Positions 22,404 through 34,517 of a stretch of DNA of 64,000 bases are shown here, one piece after another. Location: assembly GCA_034620365.1 (NCBI GenBank), contig JAQGEQ010000081.1, positions 1-64,000 on the forward strand, written 5' to 3'. The notes under the pieces were generated by a model. It did not search any database. It was given only the letters and a program-made list of their open reading frames with translations, and was not told where the DNA came from. The translations under genes were made by a program, and so were the position numbers. This DNA is from Pegea sp. RAD2-039 (lineage: Eukaryota; Chordata; Thaliacea; Salpida; Salpidae). Every line of letters begins with the position of its first letter. The first letter of the stretch is position 1.

Positions 22404-24524
22404 CTAGAAAAAAAAATCAGATTTTATATTTTCATTTTCTTTGTATGAATTTTTTTTTATCAAATTAAAATAAAAAAATAGTGAATAAAAACAGAATTTT
22501 TGAGTATCAAAAATGTCATATCAACCAATAAGTTGATTTCCTTTTACATAAGCTGGCTAACTTAGACTGAAAGTTTATAACTGCTCAACTTATAAAAGCC
22601 TGAAAACTGAAGTTAGCACCTCATTTCTATTATAAATATTTTCACTCAACTTTGATAAAACGCATTTTGCAGAAATTTGTTGAAAAAAAAAATATAAAAA
22701 TGGGTTAAATATATTTGTAAAAAAAATTCTATCATAAAATAAGTAAAAAAACACAAGTTTCTGAAAATCACAAAATGTAATGATTTATATAATTATTAAT
22801 ATATAGATGAAAACCAAATGTTTGAATTATAAAACTAATTATAATTCCTACTCTAATATTTGCTAAAGCTTTAATAAAATCTCTATAAATGTAAAATTAA
22901 TTTAAAACTATAAGCATAGCAAGTTAACTTCAAATTACAAATAAAAAATCAACAGTATATTACTATCAACATTTTAGCAAAAAATGAAATTCTTTAATCC
23001 ACTATATTTAAACCAGTACAACAAAATTGATATCTAAAATGATAAAAATTTCTATCACTTTATTAGTGTCTGAATAGTTTGAATCTCGATGAAACATGTG
23101 GCTGCTTCGTGTGTTTGTTTCAAAGTATGTAGGTGTTTGTCTGCATAAACAAAGAAATCATGACGTCGTACATCGAAAGTAGAAGCGAGAAAAAACATCC
23201 TCTACAACCAGCCTCATAAACATGAAGCGATCGTGCCTAAGTCACGCGCAACACAATTGTTAAGATCATTTAAGCACGTTTAAACAATATTTTTAATATC
23301 TACAAAAAATTACTTTTAAGCTAAAAATGTATTCTTTTAGAAAGATACTAAAAAAAAACTTAAATTTTCTGGTGCTTTAAATAGTAAAACAAGAACAATA
23401 ATTAAAACATAACAAGTAAAAGCAGTAGCAGCCAAGTTTAGCTAACTACACTCTTTTTCAACAGCATTAAATATTCAAAAAGTTATTAAGTCTGTTATAA
23501 TCCAAAAGATACATAACCTTACATTCAGAAAACCTAGCACTGTACTATTGCTTAAACTATAGATCCCATATACTTAAAACAAAATGTTCTATTATTAAGT
23601 TAATCCTGTAGCAGGCTACAGATTTATCTAACAACTGAAAAAGAAACATAAATTTTTTATCTTGTCTTTAAACCACAAGGAGATAACATAAACACTTTTG
23701 CAATCAGAAAACTTAACTTTGCGCTTTTAGCTTAAGTAACGGATCTAGAAAAAGCTTACATGAAAGTTTTTGAATTTAAAATGTTGATCAAACCTAGTAA
23801 TACCTTGAAATTTAAATTAAATTTTAAAGCAGAAATGATTTTGTACGCAAAAAAGTTATGAAAATGAAATGAATTATTATTTTGAAAATGAATTTGAAAA
23901 AACCATTCTAAGTAATGGTAGCTGGACGAAATTTTAAAATGATTCAAAAAGCTGACATTACGACTGCAAAACATTTTTTCCTACTATTTACACAATAGAC
24001 TCATATAAATAAACAATATAAATCCTAAAAGTATTTTTACACAAAACTACCACTGAAGTATTTTGGTACTTATAAGATCATGAAATGATTCTGTCTTTTT
24101 AAAATTAATGAACGTCAAAAAGTACTTAAATACAAAAAAGCAAAAAAAAAAAACAATATATAAGAAAACAATCCAAATAACCATAAACAAAACTTCTGAA
24201 CGTAAGTATATACAATAAATAAATGTTTGCTTGCATTTAGCTTCTTCAAACTCACTTTTACAATTTATAAAGATATAAAGCTAGATAAATATGAACTTTT
24301 AACAATTAAACTAGATATTTAGCAACTATCAGTGGTAAACTTAACACCCTAACTCGAAGACAAAAAGTGAAAAATTTTGTTAGAATGGGAACGCCCAAAA
24401 TCAAAAGTTTGCTTTTGTAATTATGAAAAGTGAAATAATAATCAAGAAACGACTAACTCATTCAGTAAAAGCAGCAAATATTTAGAAAATCTCGGATAAT
24501 TACACTGCTTTAGATGTTATTCTT
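22404..24524. other. Cullin-3 upstream sequence in left arm, no further exon found
   Basis: About 2.1 kb shared with 57,562-59,680. Apart from the GC-richer block it is AT-rich. A 72-codon minus-strand frame (23,756-23,974, MFCSRNVSFLNHFK) is open in both arms, but its differences change amino acids freely and it resembles nothing known. Confidence 0.5.
23085..23270 (-). promoter_or_regulatory. GC-richer block upstream of cullin-3 left copy, possible promoter or 5' leader
   Basis: Inverted counterpart of the block at 58,815-59,015, with the same TGACGTCG site and the same CACGCGCAA stretch. A 28-codon open frame on the plus strand (starting MWLLRVFV) crosses it and is also open in the other arm, but it matches nothing I know and is probably chance. 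Confidence 0.3.
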
Positions 24525-24529
24525 AAATC

Positions 24530-24960
24530 TTAGTGGGATTTGGTATAGCATAAATTAAATAAATAGTTACAATGAAAATATTTTATGAATTATTTCTTTT
24601 TAGTGTCACAATTGTGCTTTTCAAATCAAGGCAGATAATCCTTGTATTTATGTCAACAAAATTGTACATGAGGTTGATTAATTGTCTCAAATCATTGCCA
24701 TCATCAAATGTAGCGCAGAATCCAACCTTGCCTAGAACAAAGGATGTAAAATTATGTTGCTTGCCCCAAGTAAGTCATCAGTTCTCTAAGCTCTTCAGCG
24801 CTCATTTTTGCCACTAGGTGTAACCAAAAAGAAGCAGTGTTTTTACAGTCTCAATCAACTAGAGACGAGGTAGAGATGAAGTTGCACTTTGTTGGTACAA
24901 ACTCCTCTTGTGGTCATCGTTGGACTCAATTATGATTCAATTCTATGACGTCATCTGCTT
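24530..24960 (+). pseudogene. POLR2I: Unprocessed partial RPB9 pseudogene
   Basis: This aligns with 35,650-36,065, from within intron 2 through exon 3, intron 3, exon 4 and the bases after the stop. Intron 3 is retained, including its AAGTAAGTCATCA donor and CCACTAG acceptor, so this came from DNA rather than from mRNA. It is dead. The codon for Glu62 is TAA (24,679-24,681), an indel breaks the end of exon 3, the zinc ligand Cys112 is glycine, and the native stop has become CAA. Exons 1-2 are missing. It begins within about 10 bases of the end of the left inverted arm. A downstream CTATGACGTCAT-like string is shared with the real gene's 3' flank. Confidence 0.9.
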
Positions 24961-25502
24961 TAAAGTTAAAAATTTTTAAATTTCATAAATAATTGGATAA
25001 AAACTATTTTGTGAAAAGATTAAATTAGATTATATCAACAACTATTTAGTTACTGTTGTTGTTCATGTTTTAGACTGAAAATGAGTTAAAAGTGTTAATG
25101 CGTAAGAGTTGTACAGAAATTATTGTTGAAGTGATACTATTGTAATTAGTTTTTTAGTACTATTAAATTATTTAAGGATGTGTTAAAAAAATAAAGTGAT
25201 AATGCTTTAGATTAATCGTCAATTATTCTACTTTAAAATATTTGGCGCTATCTTGCAGTTGAAATTCTGATTGATAATTACGTACTAATACTTTGTTTAC
25301 CTATTTTATTTTTAATACAAGTCAACAACCTTATGCAAACATACTTATTTAATGAATAAATATTTTACAGTAACTAACTAACGTCAATATACATTTATAT
25401 AACACTATATATATATGAACCATTTCATAAAACTTAAATGAAAACTCCATTTGCTTTTTTTATAAATCATCTTCGACTTTTAATTTACAACAATTCGTCC
25501 AA
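24961..25502. other. AT-rich stretch between two pseudogenes, nothing seen
   Basis: Lies between the RPB9 and DRP1 remnants. No further exon of either gene, repeat module or RNA could be recognised. Confidence 0.5.
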
Positions 25503-25751
25503 CAGATGAAAACATATCTTTACCTGATAGCGGCGATAGTTCCGAAGAAGATGTAGTTTAAGATTACGCAAAGTTCCTCCACACACGTGAAATGATCTTT
25601 TGTGACTTTTTTGAAGTCACAGAAGAGATAGAACACGAAACAGAACGCTTGAGTGGAACTAATAAAGAAATAACAGCTGAAGCAATCCATTTGAAGATAT
25701 TTAGTTCTGAATCTTTTAATTTAACTTTGTTGACTTACCGGGAATTTAAAG
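25503..25751 (+). pseudogene. DNM1L: DRP1-type dynamin GTPase exon, broken
   Basis: DRP1 (DNM1L) is the cytosolic dynamin that divides mitochondria and peroxisomes. The exon appears to start after a CCAACAG acceptor and end at AAAG/GTGAGT. In one frame it gives DYAKFLHTREM, EIEHETERLSGTNKEIT and EAIHLKIFSSESFNLTL, closely matching the DRP1 GTPase segment that runs KFLHT, EIENETERISG, PIHLKIFSP, NLTLVDLPG. A TAA interrupts it at 25,559-25,561, where the family has a conserved acidic/Trp position. One base is missing near 25,729, so the G3 motif DLPG (25,732-25,743) is read in another frame and is followed by a stop. No other DRP1 exon was found within several kilobases. Identity is secure from motif order; it cannot make a working GTPase. 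Confidence 0.85.
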
Positions 25752-26032
25752 GTGAGTTTTTTGGTTTAGAATGAAAGAGATCAAAATTTATCGATTAAAA
25801 GTTGGTTTTAATCATTCACAAGTATCTAGAAAACCAATTAACAAATCAACCAACAAAACTATTCTACCAACCATCAGACCTTGAAAATGGACAAAATTGA
25901 CGTTTTACTTTTTTGAAGTCTAAATAACAATTTTCTTATTTTGACTGTTTGAACTTCAATTCTACTAAGTATAATTACTAATCTATTTATTATTACTTAT
26001 TAACTTTTCTTGAGAATCATCAATAGTTTCAA

Positions 26033-26214
26033 GATGAACCACGTGACCAACTTTGAACCACGTGACCAACTTTGAACCACCTGACCAACTTTGAATCATA
26101 TGACCAACTTTGAACCACGTGACTAACGCTGAATCACGTGACCAACTTTGAACTACGTGACCAACTTTGAACCACGAGACCAACGTTGAATCACGTGACC
26201 AACTTAGAACCAAC
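26033..26214 (+). repeat. 19-bp tandem array with E-box palindrome (9-10 units)
   Basis: Longer array of the ACCAACTTTGAACCACGTG unit, with CACGTG at most junctions. A 76-codon minus-strand frame starting MVLSWSRDS is a read-through of the period and not a likely gene. It lies 280 bases after the DRP1 remnant. Confidence 0.9.
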
Positions 26215-26384
26215 CTCTACTTCTGATTTTTATTATTATTATTTATTTTTATTTATTATTGTAAAAACGAATTTTAATCATAAATAAATTCCGCTCTAAT
26301 TTATGCTAAATAAATCTAAATAATGCAGAATATATAAAAGTTTGATAATTATTGTGTTTAAGTTTCTACATAAGTTTCTACTAA

Positions 26385-27780
26385 GATTTACATTTTGATT
26401 AACGGCTAGATCTAAAGTATTGTCGATCAGAACAATTATTCTGAAAAATCATTTCAACATCAGAATACTTTTCTTAAGTACGATTCGTTATTGAACTCTG
26501 GAACTTAGCTCTTAGATTTGATTTTTGACTGTTTAACTAACATTGGTATTACTGACAAATAACATTAAATCTTATTAATGAATTTAAATTCAAAATTATA
26601 GATTTTTAATTTAATAAAGTATTAAAAACAAATTAATAATATCATTGTGTTTGTCATGAACAACCTTTGCATCATTAGTAGATTAAAAATTTCGGATTGT
26701 TGTTTTTCAAGATATTTCTAGAGATTTTGTTCAACATTTTAACTGACAAAATTAAGTATTTAAATATCTGTTAGAATTATCTGTTCTAAATAAATAAGAA
26801 GCTTTATTTATAAGAACTTTTTTTCATGGCTATTGTTTTTTTCTGTTTTAACTCACAAATATAAGATTAAAGCAGGCTTATTTATTTGGTTAGCGTTTCC
26901 AATTGACAGGAATTTTAAAAGTCGGTTTCTTATTTAAACATTTTGAGATTGATCTATCAGTGGAATTTAAAAACACAATTTTTCAACAGTTTGTTAGTTT
27001 TGTTGATCTTCAATTATCATTAGATTCCCCTTCTAATGAGTTTAACATGTACAGTGAGCGCAAGAATTGTCTCGGTGAATTGGTTTTCTGGTAAGATAAG
27101 AAAAAATTTTAAGTATTTTAAAAGCATCTCATATAAACAAGTGAATACAGGCTCTTCTATCAAACGTTTGGAGGACTGTCTAATATGTGATGTCCAGCAT
27201 TAAGATTTATAAAGTTTAAGTTAAAGTTTGATTGAAACGTAATCATTACTAAATCATTGTGAAAAAGCAAAGTCATTAAAAATCAATTTAGATATCATTT
27301 TTCAGAGATAATGTTGAAAGACTTAAATATTTTTGCTTTTTGAGTGTCATGGTTACTGTAATTGAAAGTTTCTTCTTCGAAAACTCTAATTATTTTTTAC
27401 AGTATTTTTGAGAAATCTATTATACTTTATCAAAACATCGGTACATTACTTTTTAACAATGTTAGTTTATTTTTTCATAGAATTGACAGCTATGAGATTG
27501 TCTTCCTATTGCATTAAAAAAACTTTTCAGCTTAACAGATCATCTTACATATCATAAACCTATTTATTCGTTTTAGTTAAATAAAACATATTAGATGTCG
27601 ATTTAGCAGCTTAAGTTGATTTGATTCTCAATGCAAATGTTCGGTAATAACAAAACTAAGCGAGTCGTTTGTTTTTAGGTTTAGTTTAATTTATTTTGTT
27701 TCTTAAAAATCAAACAAGTTATATGTAAATCACAGCATCCGCTAGCTGTCGCTGTTTGTACTTTGTTTTAACTTTTTTTG
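26385..27780 (+). repeat. Interspersed module D, copy at 26-27 kb
   Basis: Begins TTTACATTTTGATTAACGGC and ends with the core ATCCGCTAGCTGTCGCTGTT. It encloses a copy of the CACAAATATAAGATTAAAGC module (about 26,850-27,110) and a 63-codon plus-strand frame (26,903-27,094) of no known family. 27,110-27,480 shows nothing I can name. Confidence 0.65.
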
Positions 27781-27949
27781 TTTGATTTCTAATTCTGAAA
27801 AAGTGTTTTACAACACGAATTTTTTCTGATTTTATTCAAAGTTAATAACTTCACAAAGTAAGCCCTTTTGGTAGTAATCAGATGTAACCTACCCTTAAAT
27901 GAGTTTGCACAATCAAATATTTTAAATTGCACCATCAATACAATTAAAT

Positions 27950-30930
27950 AATTCATTTTTTTTATCTTTTATATCTTTCTAGTAATCTAGTTAGATTTTT
28001 TTTAAATCTTTTACAATACTTTTGGAAAACAACTTTGAAATAATTTGTATCAGATAATATTTTGTTGAGCTCAACTACTGATTATTATTTGATATAGATT
28101 AAAAACATTTTAAATGAAATTTTTAAAATAACAAACATCACTTTTCAAAGTATCCAAAACACTTTTAACTAATAAATTTGGTATAGTTGTTAACTCTTAA
28201 AGCTTTAATGTAGTTTTATCTAATCACAAAAAGTCTAATTATGATAATTTCTCCCTGGTTTTTAATTTATTAAACAAAACATAAAACTGAAACGTCTATT
28301 TAGAGTTTGCAATTTGTATTTTGAACCATATTTGAATCATGAATCAAATTTGAAACTAAAACATGCCTATTTATAATGTTTGTAGGTTTTTAACAGCAAG
28401 CAAAATGGATTAAACAAATATTCCCTAAACCAGTTTTAGATTTGGAGACTGATAAATTCAGTTGAATTAAAAGCACAACTTTCTACAGACTATTGGTAAT
28501 TTCGTTTACGTTTATGTTTTAAGCATAATATTTTAAAAGTATGTTGGTTTTGTTAAATTTTAAAATTCAGACCTTAAATTCATTACATCCTTGACAAATT
28601 TAAAAAAAAAGTTTTTTTTTTAAATAAAATACCATTTGGATTTAAAATTTTCCTGTTTTAGCACAGTAAGAAAAAAAAAATAAGAAAGATAAATTTAAAC
28701 TAAAAACATTATTTTATTTTTTAGAAATATTTTTTTGATAACTGTAAACCTTTCTACTGGCTTTAAAGTATTAATTATTAGTACATTTCATCTAAACTAA
28801 TTAACTCTAGTAATAACTTCTTGTTTTTATCTTATGTTTATATTCTTTCATAGAATTTGCAATTTGCTTTTAAGTATCTTTGATTACAAGAGATAATTCA
28901 AAATATTTTTGGATAAAAATGAGAAAGTTTTGGTTATTTTATAAATATTTCAGAGAAAATTTGTTTTAACATCAAAATACAAATAAAAATTTTGAAGAGT
29001 CTTTACAAAGTAAATTCATTCTTATTTATTTAAATTTTAGTTGTTATATGATTCGTTATAACTAAAACTAAATTTACTAAAGTCTGTAAATAGTAGATTA
29101 CGTAAACATAGAAAAAACAATTTTATTTGAAATGTTTTCTAATTATATACTTACTAATATTTCAAATTTTGAAACAGTTTTATTTAATAACTTAAAATTA
29201 ATTATGTATTTATATTAAATTTTCTTATTTTTTTTTATTTTAATAAAGTAAAATCAAAAAATTACGAAATTGTGTGATTCACAATATCAAATAACCTACC
29301 TATAATCTAAAACAAACGCTTTTAGATTAATTTTTGCGTAGGTCTTTATCTCTATCTCCTATTAACAAATCGACTTAGAAAAGAAAATGCAGATAGAATT
29401 TATTTATATATTTTATTGTTTTTCACGTTTTTTTTCCTTAAATTTCTAATTCATTTAAACTTATAAGCATTTTTTAAAGACATTTTTCCTAAAGATACTT
29501 TTGAATATATTTAATTTCTCATTGATAAAAGTTATTTTTTTAAAAATGAAAGTTCTTATTTGACGAGATTAAATTTTATAAAATAATTGCTTTAGAAAAC
29601 AAACAAGACAGTTTTTCAAAATTAGTTGCTTTAATAACAAGTTTAGTTTATAGAAAAGTTTTTTTTTTAATTTCACAATGCAACTAAAACATAAAATTAG
29701 TAGGACTGTAGTAAGAAAATAAGGAATTTCTGGATAATAAAATTTTGCAAAAATTGCATAATTTCAAAATTAAAGATTTACCAAAGTTTGTAGAAAGTAA
29801 ACATTTTAAAATTTTAACTCACAAACCTTAGATTAAAATGCAATAATATTTAACATGATTATAACAAATTTTACCCTATATTCGAGTGTTATTATTAATA
29901 TTATCGTTGATTACTATTTTGAGGTTGAACAAGTTTCAACTTATAAATTATATAAATTGTTTTTCTAATAAAAGTACAAACCTAAGCAAACATATCAAGC
30001 TACAAACACTAGGAGTGGTTAAGGATCTATTTTATTAAAATATTATATTATTCGTTTTAATTCTAAATTTTTTTTTCTGAACTAGGAGAAATGGAAAATA
30101 TTTTCAACATAAACTACTGAAAGTGTAAACTTAATTGATTATTAATTTAATAAATAGAGTGTAAAAATTATACAATTTTAACAATATAAACATCAAATAC
30201 ATAGAAATATATAACAAATGTAATGATTAGTCGGAATATTTAAAAATGCTTTGAAAGTTTTCTTATTGTCATTTACTTAATTTTTTTAGTTAAAAATTAC
30301 TTCATATAATTTGGAAGCTATTTTATTGAGCATCATAAACTTAAGATTGAAAATACTTTATAAATAAGCATTGAGATTTGACACAATCTGCATAATTGCA
30401 GAAATCAAGAGGGTTACTATTTTGAAACCCGTTTATTCTTACGGGTGATTTTATGGTAAATAACATTAATGCTAGTGAAAATAAATAAAAGATTTTTTAC
30501 TGAAATGAAATTTCTATCACAGTTTAGATGATTATGACTAATTTAAATACATTTGCTGTTGTTGTTCTGAAGTGTTACAACATTTACTTATTATTCTACT
30601 TTCTTCTGTTAGAAAATTTTCGAAAAAAATATTTATAAGAAATTGTAGCAGAGAAATTTCAGTTATGTTAGTCTACTGATTGTTGTTTGTTAAAGATAGT
30701 AATACTTTCAAATAACGTTATTAAAGAATAGTCAATCTAAGAAAACTAATTTTTACTCCTATTTTTTGGGATAGTTGTAAGTTTTTTGTTATTTTTAATG
30801 TCGTTATTTTTTGTTAGAGTTAAATTAACTTTAGTATACTCACCTTATTTTTTTCATGTATTGAAAAAACGGTAAATGTCAGTTTCATCATAGAGTTTAT
30901 AATTTGCTTTCTAGTTGTATTAGAGCCAAA
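27950..30930 (+). repeat. Composite interspersed unit, copy c
   Basis: Same module order as copy a, from the TTTATAATGTTTGTAGGTTT module (about 28,370) through the double hairpin (30,440-30,620) to AAACGGTAAATGTCAGTTTC (about 30,868). No gene seen. 27,480-27,600 and 27,780-27,950 before it are AT-rich and featureless to me. Confidence 0.75.
30440..30500 (+). repeat. Double-hairpin module B, copy 3
   Basis: First stem CCCGT/ACGGG intact. The second stem is lost because the GAAGCATTA side reads GAAAATAAA. Confidence 0.6.
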
Positions 30931-31014
30931 CTAAATTCTTAATAGTATTGTGTTTTAACAGATAAAGTTCATAAAATTTCACGATTTAATTTTAGAAAGT
31001 ATAATTTTTAATAA

Positions 31015-31320
31015 TAATATCGCTAATGCTAGTAAAGCAGAAATAAGATTTTTTATGAAAAGTAAATAGTATATAATTTTAACAAATTATGTTTCTACAA
31101 AAAAATTCTCCAAACTCTTACTCAATTTCATCGTACAGTTATTTAAACAACGAAATGCTTTACTATCTGTATCCCATGCGATGTAATATAGGCTCACCCC
31201 ATCAATCAACTCGTTAAAATTGAAGTTACTACTTCACATCTAATTTCAACTTTAATAAGACAAGAAGTACTTCATTACACTTACTTCTCTTTAACTAATT
31301 GAGAAACTTTATTTATAAAA
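31015..31320 (+). repeat. Interspersed module K, copy 2
   Basis: Same module as 15,410-15,740, with CTATCTGTATCCCATGCGAT. The CACAAATATGCGACTAAAAC module follows at about 31,358. Confidence 0.7.
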
Positions 31321-31799
31321 ACTTGTTTTAAAGAACTTTACTTTTTTCTGTTTCAACCCACAAATATGCGACTAAAACTGGCTTATTTATAAGGTTAATT
31401 TCTTTTATACATACAAGTCTCAGAATATTCTTGTCTTGTTTTTAACAATTTTGAAACTGATATTTTCAGTTGAATTTAAAAACACAGATATTCTACAGAT
31501 TGTTGATTTTGTTGATTATCAATCATTATTAAAGCCGGTTTCTAATTAGGTTAACAAGTACTTTGAGTGTAAAAAAGTCCGAATAATTTTTTTCTGTTGG
31601 TTGTAATTGTTAATCTTTTTAACATACATGAAGCAAGAGATCAGATTTTATGATAATATTAGTTTCTTCGTGATCCTTATAGAATATATTTTTTATTTAG
31701 TTGAAAAACCCTTTAACAGAATTTTCATCAAATTTATTTATTCTATGTATACATAATCTATTTTTTATAAAAGTAAAAGTTTAAAAATTCTTATCAAGA

Positions 31800-32640
31800 A
31801 GTGAATTTTGAATCATAAATAAATTTCGCTGTAATTTATGCTAAATAAATTTAAATAATGCAGAATAAATAAAAATTTTATAAATAATTGGTTGAAGTTT
31901 CTATTTAAATAAGATTTACATTTTGGTTAACGGCTAAATCTAAAGTATTGTCGATAAGAACAATTATTCGGAAAAATCGTTTCAAAACAATACTATTTTT
32001 CTAAGTACAATTTTTTAGTAAACTATGACACTTAGCTCTTAGAGATTTGAACTTAGACTGTTTAACTGATAATGGTATCATTGATATACAAATTATATCT
32101 TATTAATGTATTCCAATTCAAAAAATAGATCTATAATTTTAATAAAGTATTAAAAATAAATTACTAATATCATTGTGTTTGTCATGAGCAACTTCTGTTA
32201 TTAATGATTTGCGTTAATTTTTTATTTTAACATAAAATATAATTAACAAGAAAACTTTTACTTTTTAGATCACTTTCTATGAATTATGCGAATCATTTCT
32301 CATTCAAGAAGCTAGATAAGCCAAAATAGATAGCAGCTATAAATGTCAATTTTTATTAATTAATTCCTTTATTAAAAACATATTTTAGTTTAGAAATAAA
32401 AAAAACTGTTTTGCGAAATATATTGTTTACCTTTAAAGTGTACTTTTGGTAGATAATTCAACAAATGCACTATAAATGTGATACAAAAAATTATTTTATT
32501 TTTGCAAGTAAAAACTATAATCCAAAAATTGAGAATCAAGAATTTTTGTTCTTCAATCATTAATCAAATATATTTTTTATTTTGATATTAAATGAACAAA
32601 AATTAAAGTTAAAAACATATATTTTCTGCTTTTATCGGAA
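31800..32640 (+). repeat. Interspersed module D, partial copy
   Basis: Contains TTAACGGCTAAATCTAAAG, GTGTTTGTCATGAGCAACTT and CATTCAAGAAGCTAGATAAG. It stops before the CAGCTGTCGCTG core. Confidence 0.7.
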
Positions 32641-32779
32641 TAAACTTTCAGTTGCTTTCAGTTAAATATTTCTAAAATTAATTTCTTTCACATACAGAGG
32701 TGAAACGTAAAGTTGTTAATTCTGATATTTAAAAAAAAATTTAATTTACTAGTTTTAATGTGATTACAATTTTAGATAG

Positions 32780-33900
32780 TTCAGAAACTTCTTGGCTACA
32801 GTAGTTTTTAAGCCAATTGTTTTATTTTCATCTTATATTTTATTTATCAAATCATACTTTATATCAGACTGAAAAAGTTTGGTTCACTGATTTTGTTTTA
32901 GAGACTTGTTTTTATTTTAAATATAGCGTCGATTTACTACTTGTTATGATTTGAATGAAACTGTTTTCAACTTTCTATTTGAAACTTTATAAATTTTCTT
33001 CCAACATATTTTTCGTTTCAAAACGTTTCACATTAGCAAATGAAGCAACTCAACTTATTATCGTTATTACTTAAAAACAGTAATTTAACAAAAAACAGCT
33101 TTTTAATTTGCTTTACAATCGCAAATTTCACGTTATAATTTAGCATTTCCTACAAATGAAAATTGAAAAGGAAATATGATGAAGGTTAAACAATGGTCAA
33201 AAGATTTTCTTGATCTTTAACAAATCTAGGAATGATTCAAATAGTTCTTGCCAAGAAATTGGATTTTAAATAGTTATTCTAACATTAAAGAAAACTTATT
33301 AATTTTAATAAGTCTGAAAACCGTTTGTTGACATGTTGAACTGCATTTGCTGACAAAATCAAAAAAATAATTTTTTTGCCGAAATCGAACAATTAAATTG
33401 ATAAAAATAACTTTTTTCAAAATAATTCTAATTTAATTTATCAACTTTTATTATTTACAAAATAATTAAACAAAAAATTGTTCAGTTTAACTCATGAAAT
33501 CAATTTAATTATTAAGATCATTCAAGCTTGAAAACAATTCTAATGACTAACTTTCTTTTTGCCTTAGTTAAAATTGTTGCAATCAAGAAATTATTTATAT
33601 AATTTGTATTAAATAACTTTTTAAAGTTTAAGATTGTTTGAAGAAAGCAATAAATTTTAGATTTAATAATTTCAGCCAACTGTTTTGTTTTCCTCTCATA
33701 TTTTATTTATCAAATCTAATCAAACTTCATAACAGACTGAAAAAGTTCTGGTTCACTGATTTTGTTTTTCAGACTTGTTCTGTTAAGTATAGCGTCGATA
33801 TACTACTTGTTATGATTTGAATGAAACTGTTTTCAACTTTATATTTGAAACTTATAAATTTCCTTCCGATGTGTTTTTCGTTTTACAAAATTTCATATTA
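32780..33900 (+). repeat. Local direct duplication, about 0.85-kb spacing
   Basis: About 32,820-33,060 and 33,680-33,920 share TATTTTATTTATCAAATC, CAGACTGAAAAAGTT, TATAGCGTCGAT and ACTACTTGTTATGATTTGAA. The 60-codon frame at 33,638-33,820 is open only in the second unit. No function assigned. Confidence 0.75.
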
Positions 33901-34282
33901 GCAAATGAAGCAACTCAACTATTATTTTTCAGTTGAAAACAGTAATTTAACAACAAAAAAGTCTTTTAATTTGCTTTAAGTTCACAAATTTCACTTTAGA
34001 ATAATTTTAAATTTGTAGTTTAAGTCAGCAATTATTTTATAAAGGTAGTTTCATCCTCGTTTGTTGTGTAAATTTTCTAATATAAAGTATTTTTAATTAA
34101 TTTTATTTAAAGAGTTAAAATAACAAATAATGGACATAAAGAAATAACTCTACTCAAATTAAACTTTTACTAATAACTATTGACAAGAATAACAAACTCA
34201 ACTCATACTTTTTTAATAGCACTAATTAAAATTAGGAGAAAGTTACACTTTAACTGGTTAAATACAATAAACAAATTACAAT

Positions 34283-34517
34283 TTGTTGTTGGTGGTTGCT
34301 AGTGGTTGTTGGCGGTTGCTATTGATTGTTGCTGCTTCGAAGTGGTTATTGCTGGTTGTTAATGGTTGTTGCTAGTGGTTGTTGCTGGTTGCAAATGGTT
34401 GTTGCTGGCTGCTATTGGTTGTTGCTGGCTGCTAATGGATGTTGCTGGTTATTAATGGTTGTTTCTGGTTGGTATTGGTTGTTGCTTGGTGCTATTGGTT
34501 GTTGCAGGCTGCTGATG
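34283..34517 (-). repeat. 20-bp minisatellite, array 2 (about 12 units, opposite strand)
   Basis: Same unit as arrays 1 and 3 but reading GGTTGTTGCTGG on the plus strand. It lies about 380 bases upstream of POLR2I. It shares with array 1 the unusual run CAGCCTGCAACAACCAATAG followed by CACCAAGC. Confidence 0.95.

Larger units (their letters stand above)
18494..24524. repeat. Inverted repeat, left arm (6.0 kb, contains cullin-3 copy)
   Basis: The reverse complement of this stretch is found at 57,562-63,599. The arms are about 33 kb apart. They carry, from outside in, a LINE reverse-transcriptase fragment, about 1.6 kb without a gene, ten cullin-3 exons, and about 2.1 kb of cullin upstream sequence. 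The left end abuts the 20-bp minisatellite. The right end abuts an RPB9 pseudogene. Exonic divergence between arms is about 2 percent by hand count (31 differences in 1,440 nt). Confidence 0.95.

Noticed and set aside
24572-24817. 81-codon plus-strand frame MKIFYELFLF as an independent gene
   Set aside because: It is the wrong reading frame of the RPB9 pseudogene exon 3 and its retained intron.
25983-26213. 76-codon minus-strand frame starting MVLSWSRDS
   Set aside because: Translation of the 19-bp array; no start context or domain.
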